Shown piece by piece: positions 1 through 8,326 of a stretch of 39,996 bases of DNA (positions within the stretch are counted from its first letter, which is position 1; each line of letters opens with the position of its first letter). Made by a program: the position numbers and the translations under genes. Source of the stretch: Paenibacillus barcinonensis (GTDB lineage Bacteria > Bacillota > Bacilli > Paenibacillales > Paenibacillaceae); the NCBI RefSeq assembly GCF_003217495.1, contig NZ_QJSW01000035.1:1-39996 (forward strand), read 5' to 3'. Under the pieces are notes generated by a model. That model saw nothing but the letters and a program-made list of their open reading frames with translations, searched no databases and had not been told where the DNA came from.

Positions 1-54
1 CGAAATTTTTTCTTTGGACACATCTAAACCGATGAATTTTGTGGTAGACTGCAT
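1..54 (-). CDS. IS110-family transposase, N-terminal fragment (cut by window edge)
   Basis: The minus strand reads MQSTTKFIGLDVSKEKIS from an ATG at 54 and stays open to the window edge, so only the first 18 codons are present. The stretch FIGLDVSKEK is the start of the RuvC-like DEDD domain of IS110-family transposases (the first catalytic Asp lies in GLDVSK). An AAAGGAGAG ribosome site sits just upstream (62-70, complement). Proteins of this family catalyse IS110 recombination guided by a bridge RNA encoded next to the gene. The family call rests on a short but characteristic N-terminus; whether the rest is intact cannot be seen. Confidence 0.8.
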   Translation of the reverse strand, partial: MQSTTKFIGLDVSKEKIS

Positions 55-240
55 AGTGATAGCTCTCCTTTGCTGTGTAGCTCTGAAATGGTGGTATTGA
101 CACTTTCCATTTTAACCTACGATGCTCAGCAATATGTGGGGGCTATCCTTGTTTACGTTCATCATAGCTAGAAAATAAAAACATGTAATTTCCCCCGATA
201 ACGTTTCTGAAGATCGTTAGACTTCAAGAACATACATGTC
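1..240 (-). mobile_element. IS110-family insertion sequence, left end
   Basis: About 180-250 nt of non-coding sequence lie upstream of the IS110 transposase start before the cmpA region. IS110 elements lack long inverted repeats, so the exact outer end cannot be read; 240 is only an estimate. In this family the bridge RNA is encoded in the non-coding end. On the minus strand there are pairable segments (five G at 192-196 complement with five C at 138-142 complement; a GAAG/CTTC hairpin near 209-226), compatible with a structured RNA but not proving one. Confidence 0.45.
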
Positions 241-361
241 TATTCCTAATGGCCCGGCACATACTGACCATTTTCGGTTGACCTTGAGTAATCTCGCACA
301 GTCCAGGCTATTGCTACATATGCTAACGTACAGATGAATTATGCAAAAGGAGGAGATTCCT

Positions 362-505
362 TTGCCTCAATGGCTCTGCAACCAGCTTATGCGAGCGTTT
401 CACAAAAAGGACAGTCGCCAGATCAAGCTGCTGAACGAATGCTGGTATTTCTATCGCAGCAAGCCTGCGAACAGTTCGCAGCGCAGCGTGGAGAATGAAA
501 TTTAA
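362..505 (+). CDS. cmpA: Cortex morphogenetic protein CmpA
   Basis: A TTG start (362) follows AAAGGAGGAG with 7 nt spacing and gives 47 residues beginning MPQWLCNQLMRAF, with the core QIKLLNECWYFYRSK. This matches B. subtilis CmpA (37 aa, MPNWLKNQ..., QIKLLNQCWYFYRKK) almost throughout, with about ten extra C-terminal residues here. CmpA is a mother-cell sporulation protein that works with ClpXP to remove defective SpoIVA and so checks spore envelope assembly. A CATA-N3-TA sequence at 317-325 resembles mother-cell sigma-K/E -10 elements (inference). It is convergent with tex, its usual neighbour in Bacillus. The gene is easily missed because it is short and starts with TTG. Confidence 0.88.
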   Translation: MPQWLCNQLMRAFHKKDSRQIKLLNECWYFYRSKPANSSQRSVENEI

Positions 506-936
506 GCTGGCCTTTCAAAAAAGCTGGCCTCCCCTGATGATTTCTGCTTTAACCTGGTTTTGCGCTTCGGGCTGGCCTTATTCCGGCATCACCTCGCCGA
601 GCGCCTCACCTCAGGGCTTGAGCTCCTCCTCCATTCCATACCATGTCACACCAAAGCAGCCATTCCGTATCAGAGCATAACGGACGTAAATACTTAACAG
701 CAAACAGCCTTCCCGATTCGGGAAGGCTGTGCCCTTTCATGCGTTCACAATATCATATGCTAGTCATGCTCAGTACGCTTCACATCTCCACCATGGTGCC
801 CGCACATCACATCATGCCATACCTTTTCTCTATTCCCTGCTCGCACACCACATGACCTACGGCCATTTTCGCTGCACGTTCAGTCATCCAGTCAGGCTTG
901 CGTATCGTTCCAGGGCTGAAGAATCGAGCTACAGAG
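506..936. other. Intergenic region between cmpA and tex
   Basis: No credible gene is seen in these 431 bases. The sequence GCTGGCCT occurs three times between 506 and 580. The only clear signal is the hairpin at 704-730. Short open frames here lack ribosome sites and recognisable proteins. Confidence 0.5.
704..730 (-). terminator. Hairpin, probable terminator of tex
   Basis: A perfect 13-bp inverted repeat (ACAGCCTTCCCGA and its complement) with a one-base centre lies 207 nt beyond the tex stop. On the minus strand it is followed by a moderately T-rich TTTGCTGTT, so it is a fair but not strong intrinsic terminator. It could also serve cmpA. Confidence 0.6.
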
Positions 937-3150
937 TTACTTTGCAGATGCGGGTTTTTTCATGGTCAGGCCAACACGACCCTTTTTGGTATCCACATTC
1001 ATAACCCAAACCGTTACATTATCACCAACAGATACGACATCCATCGGATGTTTGACATACCCGTTACTCAGCTGAGATATATGAACCAGCCCGTCGCTCT
1101 TGATCCCGATGTCCACGAAAGCACCGAAGTCAATTACGTTGCGCACAGTGCCCTGCAGCTCCATACCTTCCACCAGATCTTCAATTTTCAGCACATCCGT
1201 GCGGAAGATCGGCAGCGGCATCTCTTCACGCGGATCACGACCAGGACGCTGCAGGCTGTCCAGAATATCGCGCAGCGTAGGCACACCTACATTGAGCTTC
1301 ACAGCCAATTGCTCTGTCTGTTGCTCAGACAGGAGCACGGATAATTCTTTGCTTCCAAGCTTGTCCAGCTCGATCTGAAGCTCCTTGAACAGCTGGTCTA
1401 CAACCTTATACGATTCAGGGTGAATTGGCGTGCGATCCAGCGGATTCTCCCCTTCTGAAATGCGCATAAAGCCTACGCATTGCTCATATGTTTTGGCACC
1501 CAGACGAGGCACCTTCTGCAGCTGACGACGGTTCGTGAAGCGTCCATTCTCTTCACGATATTTAACGATGTTTTTCGCAATAGTTGCATTGACCCCGGCT
1601 ACATAGGACAGCAAGGAAGGCGAAGCCGTGTTTACATCGACGCCGACATGGTTAACCGCAGATTCCACAACCGCCTTCAGGCTCTCTTCCAGAACCTTCT
1701 GGGACACGTCATGCTGATACTGACCTACACCGATTGCCTTTGGATCAATTTTGACCAGCTCAGCCAGTGGGTCCTGCACTCGGCGAGCAATCGAAGCCGC
1801 GCTGCGCTCAGCAACATCCAGATCAGGAAACTCCTCTTGGGCAAGCTTGGAAGCGGAATACACACTTGCACCAGCCTCGTTAACAATCAGGTACACCAGG
1901 CTTTCGTCGCCGTTCTCCTGAATAATCTCGGCTACAAACTGCTCCGTTTCCCGTGATCCGGTTCCGTTACCGATAACGATCAATCCGATATCGTACTGCT
2001 TGATCATGCGGTGGAATACCTCCGCTGCTTCCTTTTTCTTGTTGTGCGGAGGCGTCGGGTAGGTTACAGCCACCTCCAGCAGCTTGCCTGTATCATCTAC
2101 AACCGCCAGTTTACAGCCTGTACGATACGCAGGATCGACACCGAGTACACGTTTACCATGAATCGGTGGCTGTAACAACAGGTTGCGCAGATTTGCAGAG
2201 AATACCGAAATCGCCTGATTCTCCCCTTTTTCCGTCAGTTCAGCACGCACTTCACGCTCAATGGAGGGTGCAATCAACCGTTTGTATGCATCCTCCATCA
2301 CAGCACGCAAAATGTCCTGTACCGCAGAAGCTCCGCGGATAATCTGTCCCTCCATATGACGGTGAGCCGGCTCGGACGGAACATCCAGCCCAACCTTGAG
2401 AATACCTTCGCGCTCTCCACGGTTAATCGCAAGAATACGGTGTGGCGGCATTTTTTTTGCTAATTCTCGATAACTATAATAATTCTCATATACCGACTCC
2501 TGCTCGGTATCTTTGGCCTCTGAAGTCAGCATGCCATGATCCAGCGTATATCTGCGAATCCAGGCACGAATGGCTGCATCATCGGCAATGCTTTCAGCGA
2601 GAATGTCCTTCGCCCCTTGCAATGCAGACTCCGCATCGTCAACGCCCAGTTCTGCATTGATGTAACGCGCAGCCTCTTGAAGCACTTCTCCCTGCTTAGG
2701 CTGTTCCCAGATCCATACCGCAAGCGGCTCCAGACCTTTTTCCTTCGCGACACTGGCACGGGTTTTCCGTTTCTGACGATAAGGACGGTACAGATCCTCC
2801 ACTTCCTGCAGCTTGACCGCTTGGGTAATGGATTTCTCCAGCTCTTTGGTAAGCTTGCCCTGCTCCTCTATAATACGAATGACCTCCAGCTTGCGGTCCT
2901 CCAAGTTACGAAGATATACGAGCCGTTCTTCGATCTGGCGCAGCTGATTTTCATCCAATTCTCCAGTCATTTCTTTACGGTAACGCGCAATAAACGGAAT
3001 CGTATTACCTTCTTCCAGCAGTTCCGACGTCGTGCGGACCTGCTTCAAAGACAGTGACAGTTCCTTGGCTACCTGTTTGATGATTCGTTCTTGGCGTTCC
3101 GCCTTCAATGTTTCTTCATTGGGTCCCAGAACCGTTTCCTGATCAGACAA
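937..3150 (-). CDS. tex: Tex/YdcI-type S1 RNA-binding transcription accessory protein
   Basis: The product is 737 aa, normal for Tex. The N-terminal Tex domain carries NTIPFIARYRKE near residues 49-60. A YqgF/RNase H-like domain begins at about 335 (VLGVDPAYRTGCKLAVVD). Helix-hairpin-helix repeats lie at about 505-570 (VDVNTASPSLL, then FTNRRQLQKVPRLG). A C-terminal S1 domain is at about 655-730 (GTVRNVIDFGAFVDIG...DGLVHISQLS). Tex binds nucleic acids and is linked to transcription and stress tolerance; its precise role is unsettled. The start is TTG with AGAGGG six bases upstream. In B. subtilis it follows the sigB cluster, absent here. Confidence 0.95.
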   Translation of the reverse strand: MSDQETVLGPNEETLKAERQERIIKQVAKELSLSLKQVRTTSELLEEGNTIPFIARYRKEMTGELDENQLRQIEERLVYLRNLEDRKLEVIRIIEEQGKLTKELEKSITQAVKLQEVEDLYRPYRQKRKTRASVAKEKGLEPLAVWIWEQPKQGEVLQEAARYINAELGVDDAESALQGAKDILAESIADDAAIRAWIRRYTLDHGMLTSEAKDTEQESVYENYYSYRELAKKMPPHRILAINRGEREGILKVGLDVPSEPAHRHMEGQIIRGASAVQDILRAVMEDAYKRLIAPSIEREVRAELTEKGENQAISVFSANLRNLLLQPPIHGKRVLGVDPAYRTGCKLAVVDDTGKLLEVAVTYPTPPHNKKKEAAEVFHRMIKQYDIGLIVIGNGTGSRETEQFVAEIIQENGDESLVYLIVNEAGASVYSASKLAQEEFPDLDVAERSAASIARRVQDPLAELVKIDPKAIGVGQYQHDVSQKVLEESLKAVVESAVNHVGVDVNTASPSLLSYVAGVNATIAKNIVKYREENGRFTNRRQLQKVPRLGAKTYEQCVGFMRISEGENPLDRTPIHPESYKVVDQLFKELQIELDKLGSKELSVLLSEQQTEQLAVKLNVGVPTLRDILDSLQRPGRDPREEMPLPIFRTDVLKIEDLVEGMELQGTVRNVIDFGAFVDIGIKSDGLVHISQLSNGYVKHPMDVVSVGDNVTVWVMNVDTKKGRVGLTMKKPASAK

Positions 3151-3372
3151 ATAAATCCCTCTTTCCTTCCTGAATCGTTCATGCTTCTCATTTCAGGGCA
3201 GCTCTGCTGCTGTAATAACAGTAATAGTTGATCGTATAAGCTCATCCAGCTTAGTTCACACTCTACCCTATATTATCACAAAATTGCGTTTAAATTTCTA
3301 TCCTTCCGCAGGCATGCTTCCCGTTGCGTTGTTATGCTATCTTTCATACTTCCCCGTCAGACAGAAAAAAAG

Positions 3373-3402
3373 ACCAAGAACGTCACCATGGACGCCCTTG
3401 AT
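3373..3402 (-). terminator. Intrinsic terminator of the alpha-galactosidase gene
   Basis: A 12-bp stem (with G-U pairs) and 6-nt loop is followed on the minus strand by CTTTTTTT (A-run at 3364-3370 on plus). It lies 31 nt past the stop of the GH36 gene. Confidence 0.85.
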
Positions 3403-3433
3403 CTACATCGTTCTAAACGTTATTCATTTCGTA

Positions 3434-5623
3434 TTACACACGTTCAAAGCGGAACATTTCGCTCAGATAGTCTCCCGACTCGCTACCTACAGCAATACCG
3501 CCGTACATCAAGGCATCGCCTGAGAATGTCTCTGATCCGCCTTTCAGACGATAGTCGGCATCCGGTTCAAGTCCTTTCAACTTCAAACGCTGAAGTTGTG
3601 CATTCGGTTCAGAGAGCACACGGAAGTAGAATACAATCACTTCACTGCCGTCCTGTGAGATAAACATCCATGCCGTCTCATTGCCTTCAAACGGGCTAAG
3701 CAAACGGCGGAATTTACCATATTGCACAGTGCTGCGAATTTCCTTGTACAGCTCAACCTGCGCCTTCACAATCGCATTCTCTTCCTCGGTGAACTTGGTC
3801 AGATCCAGCTCATACCCGAAGTTGCCTGACATGGCAACATGACCGCGAATTTCCAAAGACGTGATCCGGTTCACCTGATGATTAGGCACAGCTGAAATAT
3901 GTGATCCCATGGAGCTGACAGGGTATACAAGACTTGTCCCGTATTGAATCCGCAAACGGGAAATCGCATCCGTATTATCGCTGGTCCATGCCTGAGGCAT
4001 GTAGTACAGCATACCCGGGTCAAAACGTCCACCACCGCCAGAGCAGCTTTCGAACAAAATATTCGGGAAGGCAGTAACGATACGCTCCATTACTTCATAC
4101 AATCCGAGCATGTAGCGATGAGCCGTTTCACGTTGTCTGTCCGCCGGTAGCAAGGCAGAGCCCACCTCTGTCATGCTTCGGTTCATGTCCCATTTCACAT
4201 AAGTGATTGGTGCAGACCCCAGAACATCGGATAGCATACGCACGATCTCGTCACGCACGTCCTGACGGGAGAAGTCCAGCACAAGCTGCTGTCTTCCTTC
4301 GGTGCGGCGGCGATCCGGCACATGCAGACACCAGTCGGGATGCGCACGATACAGCTCACTGTCTGGCGAGATCATCTCCGGCTCGAACCACAGACCAAAC
4401 TGCATATCAAGACCTGTTACACGGTTAACGAGATCATCCAGCCCCTGAGGCAACTTGTTCTTGTCTACAATCCAGTCCCCCAACGACGAGTTGTCGCTGT
4501 CCCGATGACCGAACCAGCCATCATCCAGCACGAATAATTCAATGCCCAGCTGTTGACCGGCACGTGCAATCTGCTCGATTTTGTCCGCATTGAAGTTAAA
4601 ATACGTTGCCTCCCAGTTGTTTACCAGCACCGGACGCTCCGCATTACGGAATTGTCCACGTGCCAGACGTTCACGGTACAGCTCGTGGTAGGATTGGGAC
4701 ATACCATCCAGACCAGTTGCTGAGTAAACCATCACCGTCTCCGGTGTCTGGAACGATTCCTGCGGCTCCAGCTTCCAGCTGAATTCAAACGGATTGATAC
4801 CAACCGATACACGTGTCGTAAAGAACTGGTCCACTTCCGCCTGTGCGGTGAAGCTTCCGCTATACACTAGACTGAAGCCGTATACTTCGCCATGATCTTC
4901 GTCCGTTCCCGGTGTCATCAGGGCAATAAACGGATTCTGCTGATGACTGCTGGCTCCCCGGCGGCTCTCAATGCCCTGCAAACCGGAAGCGAGCGGACGG
5001 CGAACGATATCACGTTCACGGGTCCATGCACCAGAGAGCTGAAGAAGCTCATAATTCGCATGTGGCAGATCTACCGAAGAACTAAGAGCACGCAGCACAT
5101 TAACCACGTTAGCGCTCTCATTTACGATACGCATCGAACGTGTAATTGCATTAAAGGCAGTGAACGCAGTATACATCAGTTCAATTTTAACGCCGGACAC
5201 CTTGTCCTGCATCTCGATAATCAGTGTGTCTGCTTCATCCTCGGATTCAACATACGTTGCAGGAAGTCCCGCTAACGCCTCTTTCCCTTTGACCACTCGG
5301 TGAGTCTTATACGTAAACTCGGATACCGATGAGCCATTCTCCAGCTCCAGTTGAACTGCCGGGTTGCGGAAATCACTCGTACCATAGACGGGCAGCTCCA
5401 CTGGCAGGGTATCAAACGAGATTGTGCGATCCTCAGGCACCGGGTTTGGGCTGAAGGATGCTCTTTCCGTCCGTACATGAAGCCAGCTCAGGTCGGTATC
5501 ACGCAATTTTTTGCCATAATACAAATGCACCAAATATCCCGAAGGCAGCACTTGAAGTACGTAACTCGCCTCACGGGTCTGTAAATGGAACTGAAGTTTG
5601 TCTTGATTGATGTAAATGCTCAT
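3434..5623 (-). CDS. Alpha-galactosidase, glycoside hydrolase family 36
   Basis: The product (729 aa from the ATG at 5623, which has GGAGGAGA just upstream) has the length and layout of GH36 enzymes such as Geobacillus AgaA. There is an N-terminal beta-sandwich, a (beta/alpha)8 domain from about residue 335 (NNWEATYFNFN, FVLDDGWFG) and a C-terminal beta domain. The nucleophile is Asp479 in YVKWDMNRS and the acid/base Asp549 in WTSDNTD after the Gly-rich SCSGGGGRFDPG; AgaA uses 478 and 548. No signal peptide is seen, so it acts in the cytosol on imported raffinose- or melibiose-type sugars. A longer upstream frame exists but lacks a ribosome site. It sits alone in the slot where Bacillus has rsb-sigB, behind a cre-like site. 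Confidence 0.93.
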   Translation of the reverse strand: MSIYINQDKLQFHLQTREASYVLQVLPSGYLVHLYYGKKLRDTDLSWLHVRTERASFSPNPVPEDRTISFDTLPVELPVYGTSDFRNPAVQLELENGSSVSEFTYKTHRVVKGKEALAGLPATYVESEDEADTLIIEMQDKVSGVKIELMYTAFTAFNAITRSMRIVNESANVVNVLRALSSSVDLPHANYELLQLSGAWTRERDIVRRPLASGLQGIESRRGASSHQQNPFIALMTPGTDEDHGEVYGFSLVYSGSFTAQAEVDQFFTTRVSVGINPFEFSWKLEPQESFQTPETVMVYSATGLDGMSQSYHELYRERLARGQFRNAERPVLVNNWEATYFNFNADKIEQIARAGQQLGIELFVLDDGWFGHRDSDNSSLGDWIVDKNKLPQGLDDLVNRVTGLDMQFGLWFEPEMISPDSELYRAHPDWCLHVPDRRRTEGRQQLVLDFSRQDVRDEIVRMLSDVLGSAPITYVKWDMNRSMTEVGSALLPADRQRETAHRYMLGLYEVMERIVTAFPNILFESCSGGGGRFDPGMLYYMPQAWTSDNTDAISRLRIQYGTSLVYPVSSMGSHISAVPNHQVNRITSLEIRGHVAMSGNFGYELDLTKFTEEENAIVKAQVELYKEIRSTVQYGKFRRLLSPFEGNETAWMFISQDGSEVIVFYFRVLSEPNAQLQRLKLKGLEPDADYRLKGGSETFSGDALMYGGIAVGSESGDYLSEMFRFERV

Positions 5624-5656
5624 ATGTCTCCTCCATCTATCTATATAGGTCTTTCG

Positions 5657-5684
5657 GGTAAACGGTTTCTCAGGTTTCATTATA
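5657..5684 (-). promoter_or_regulatory. Alpha-galactosidase promoter -10 with overlapping cre-like operator
   Basis: On the minus strand a TATAAT (5684-5679) is followed by AGAAACCGTTTACC (5670-5657). The latter fits the catabolite-responsive element pattern TGWNANCGNTNWCA at all positions but the two outermost. It would sit at or just after the transcription start, suited to repression by CcpA or another LacI-family protein. The -35 is weak. Confidence 0.5.
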
Positions 5685-5739
5685 GCGAAAATATAATCAT
5701 TGTTCTACGCTTTCATGCATTTCATCACTTATTAATCAA

Positions 5740-5777
5740 AAGAGCGCACAACACCTCGAAAGGTATTATACGCTCTT
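5740..5777 (-). terminator. Terminator downstream of ndoA
   Basis: Arms AAGAGCG and CGCTCTT enclose a second short CCT/AGG stem, followed on the minus strand by TTTGATT. It lies about 90 nt past the ndoA stop and upstream of the alpha-galactosidase promoter, separating the two units. Confidence 0.65.
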
Positions 5778-5868
5778 CTGATTACATTCTGAAATTGTGT
5801 GTTCCCTCGCAGGAACATCCGTTGTCTACGAACAGGCCGGAACGTGCAAATAGCACACTCCTGTCGCC

Positions 5869-6219
5869 CTAAAAATCAATCAAGCCCAAGCTGATCTGCA
5901 ACGCTTCGTTGACCAATTTCATGGTCTCCTCATCCAGATGCGTAATCTTGTCAGTCAGCCTTTGCTTATCAATTGTCCGAATCTGTTCGAGCAAAATCAC
6001 CGAGTCCCGGTCAAAGCCATGCGCAGCCGCATCAATCTCGACATGCGTTGGCAGCTTTGCCTTCTGAATCTGAGCGGTAATAGCCGCCACGATACACGTT
6101 GGACTGAACCGGTTGCCGATATCGTTCTGGATCACCAGAACCGGCCTGACTCCACCTTGCTCGGAACCGACAACGGGAGAAAGATCCGCAAAAAAAACGT
6201 CACCACGTTTTACGATCAC
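5869..6219 (-). CDS. ndoA: EndoA/MazF-type mRNA interferase toxin
   Basis: The 116-aa protein starts MIVKRGDVFFADLSP and contains GSEQGGVRPVLVIQND and PTHVEI, the typical MazF/PemK fold signatures and nearly those of B. subtilis EndoA (NdoA). The family cleaves single-stranded mRNA (UACAU in B. subtilis) and is neutralised by the antitoxin encoded just upstream. The gene begins 3 nt after the antitoxin stop, so the two form one unit. Position next to alr and ydcC is the conserved Bacillales arrangement, so this is a chromosomal core copy rather than a mobile one. Confidence 0.95.
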   Translation of the reverse strand: MIVKRGDVFFADLSPVVGSEQGGVRPVLVIQNDIGNRFSPTCIVAAITAQIQKAKLPTHVEIDAAAHGFDRDSVILLEQIRTIDKQRLTDKITHLDEETMKLVNEALQISLGLIDF

Positions 6220-6222
6220 TGT

Positions 6223-6504
6223 CTACACCCCGCTAACTAAGCGGTCCAGAGTGCTGTCCGCATCTTCCTCCGCGTGAAAGGCTTCGGATGCCATGGTCAG
6301 ATTAATCTTCGCCATCTCCATGTATCCTCGCTGCATTGATTCACGGATATAACGTTTCTTCCGCTCCGTCAAATACAGCTTCATTGCTTGCCTAATCAAT
6401 TCGCTGCGGTTGGAATTCTCCAGCGCTACGATGCCATCCACTTCCTGCAAAAGATAATCAGGCAAACTGATCATAATCCGCTTGGTGTTCTGCAAGTTGG
6501 CCAC
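6223..6504 (-). CDS. ndoAI: EndoAI ribbon-helix-helix antitoxin
   Basis: From a GTG at 6504 the gene encodes 93 aa, starting (M)ANLQNTKRIMISLPDYLL. This is the ribbon-helix-helix DNA-binding N-terminus of the EndoAI/CopG type, with NRSELIRQAMKLYL as the two helices and an acidic C-terminal tail that would bind the toxin. A longer frame to 6636 exists, but the family length of about 93 aa and a purine-rich GGAAGAAAG upstream favour GTG. It is the antitoxin of ndoA and likely autoregulates. A possible promoter (TTGTAT, 18 nt, TAATAC on the minus strand, 6575-6545) lies just upstream. Confidence 0.9.
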   Translation of the reverse strand: MANLQNTKRIMISLPDYLLQEVDGIVALENSNRSELIRQAMKLYLTERKKRYIRESMQRGYMEMAKINLTMASEAFHAEEDADSTLDRLVSGV

Positions 6505-6763
6505 CTTTCTTCCACCCCCACAAACCTTTCGCCATTGTGAACCAGTATTACGCTTTTCCAGAACTTTTATACAAAGGAATATATATGCCCCGCGTATATC
6601 AAGTATGCTGTACTCCATTATAAACACGGGAAACATTATTCGTACAGACCAAACATCGCATTTCAGAATTTAAATCCGAATATCGTACATAATTCGCGAT
6701 GCGCCGACAGTTTTCCTTCTGTTCTGAAAAAAAGTTTGCTGGTAATCATGTGCAATTAGCGAA

Positions 6764-7951
6764 TCAGCTTGTCAAAAGTGGATTCATTCTGGCGACGATC
6801 TCTCCACCACGGGTATACACCCGGGGAATGCGATGTGCCATCATGCAGATCACTTCATAGTCAATCGTACCTAGCTGGTCTGCCACCTCGCTGGCGGTAA
6901 TAACCCCGTCCAACTGGTGACCGATGAGAACAACCTCTTCGCCGGCTTGAATTTCTTCCGCCTCCTGTGCGAAAGATTGCAGCGACACCATGCACTGGTC
7001 CATGCAGATTGTACCTACAACCGGAACGCGTCGGCCACGCACAAGGACTTGTGCTTTACCTGTCAGCATTCTTGAAAATCCATCTGCATATCCGATAGGC
7101 AAGGTCGCTATTCGTTCATTTTCCTGCGTAAAATAGCGGGTTCCGTAACTGATTCCCCAATGTGGGGGCAGTGTTTTAACCAGAACCGCTTTGGTCTTCA
7201 GTGTCAATACCGGGAGCAGCTTCACTACCTGATGATTCACCTCAGTGGAAGGATAAAGCCCATACAGGCTGATGCCTACACGCACCATATCATACGATAA
7301 TTCAGGTGTATCAATAGCAGCGGCACTGTTCGCCGTATGTATGATCGGGATGACACACCCCTGATCCCTAAGCGTCTGTGCAACGCTCTGGAATCGTTGA
7401 TACTGCTCCAGTGTATAGGTCTTGTCTTGTTCATCTGCTTTGGCATAGTGAGTAAACATACCTTCAAGCATAACCTGATCCAGTGAGGACACTTCCTGTA
7501 TAAATTCGATGGCCTCATGGTCAGGCAACAGACCCAGTCTGCCCATACCGCTATCAATTTTGATATGCACTTTCAGCTTGTTTGCAAATGTACCCGCGTC
7601 TTGTTGTTTAATCGCTTCAAGCACTTCTCTGCTAAACAATGTGATGGTTACATCGTGTTGCCACGCAGCAGCGATTCCCTCAGGCGGCGTATACCCCAAC
7701 ACCAGAATCGGACTTGTAATACCGTGCAGACGCAGTTCAAGCGCTTCGTCAAGAAAAGCCACGCTTAAATAATCCACACCCAGTCGTTCCAGTTCTCGGG
7801 CAGTCTCCACCGCGCCGTGCCCATAAGCGTTAGCTTTAACACAGGCGAGAAATTTTGTCCTCTCAGGCAAAGCTTCACGGAAAGCCGTTACGTTGCTTCG
7901 CAGATGATCCAAATTAATCTCCGCCTGAGTCGGCCGATATTGTCCTTGCAC
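6764..7951 (-). CDS. alr: Alanine racemase
   Basis: The 395-aa protein is a fold-type III PLP enzyme that interconverts L- and D-alanine for peptidoglycan. Lys39 in ACVKANAYGHG binds PLP, and Tyr269 in WGISYGTRY is the second catalytic base; Geobacillus Alr uses Lys39 and Tyr265. DSGMGRLG and TICMDQCMV are further family motifs. It lies upstream of ndoAI-ndoA and downstream of ydcC on the same strand, as in B. subtilis, but a terminator separates it from ydcC, so it probably has its own promoter. Confidence 0.97.
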   Translation of the reverse strand: MQGQYRPTQAEINLDHLRSNVTAFREALPERTKFLACVKANAYGHGAVETARELERLGVDYLSVAFLDEALELRLHGITSPILVLGYTPPEGIAAAWQHDVTITLFSREVLEAIKQQDAGTFANKLKVHIKIDSGMGRLGLLPDHEAIEFIQEVSSLDQVMLEGMFTHYAKADEQDKTYTLEQYQRFQSVAQTLRDQGCVIPIIHTANSAAAIDTPELSYDMVRVGISLYGLYPSTEVNHQVVKLLPVLTLKTKAVLVKTLPPHWGISYGTRYFTQENERIATLPIGYADGFSRMLTGKAQVLVRGRRVPVVGTICMDQCMVSLQSFAQEAEEIQAGEEVVLIGHQLDGVITASEVADQLGTIDYEVICMMAHRIPRVYTRGGEIVARMNPLLTS

Positions 7952-8326
7952 GTTAAGTCACCTTCTCTAATCTTCTTAATCCGGCTCACGTCAGACTCCA
8001 TCGTAATGCTACAGCATGTGACTGTCAAATGAACAGAAATTTCACAGCTCTGCCCCTATGCTGCGTGAGTCTGCTGATCACCCTAATCAAGCACAGAAGA
8101 AGACCATCAAACGATATAATCTGTTGCGTCCTGAATGTAGGGCGCACCTAAATTATATTCTGCTTACATCGACTTATTACCCGCTTCAGTCCGCATAGAA
8201 GCGTGTTTTGTTTATTTAGATTGGACTTGGCGGGTCTTCTGTGCTGAAACGAAACAGAGCACCGGAGAAACGATATCTCCGATGCTCTTTAGCATTCCTT
8301 ATGACCAGACCGCTATGCGTGTCCTT
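7952..8326. other. Intergenic region between ydcC and alr
   Basis: These 375 bases hold the ydcC terminator (8256-8288), a small GCGtCCT/AGGgCGC hairpin at 8126-8145 and presumably the alr promoter. No gene is apparent. Confidence 0.5.
8256..8288 (-). terminator. Terminator of ydcC
   Basis: A 13-bp stem with one mismatch (AGAGCAtCGGAGA and its partner) and a 7-nt loop is followed on the minus strand by GTTTCGTTTC. It lies 38 nt past the ydcC stop. Confidence 0.75.

Noticed and set aside
5624..5680. 19-residue N-terminal extension of the alpha-galactosidase
   Set aside because: It overlaps the promoter and cre-like site; the ATG at 5623 has a strong ribosome site and gives catalytic positions matching characterised GH36 enzymes.
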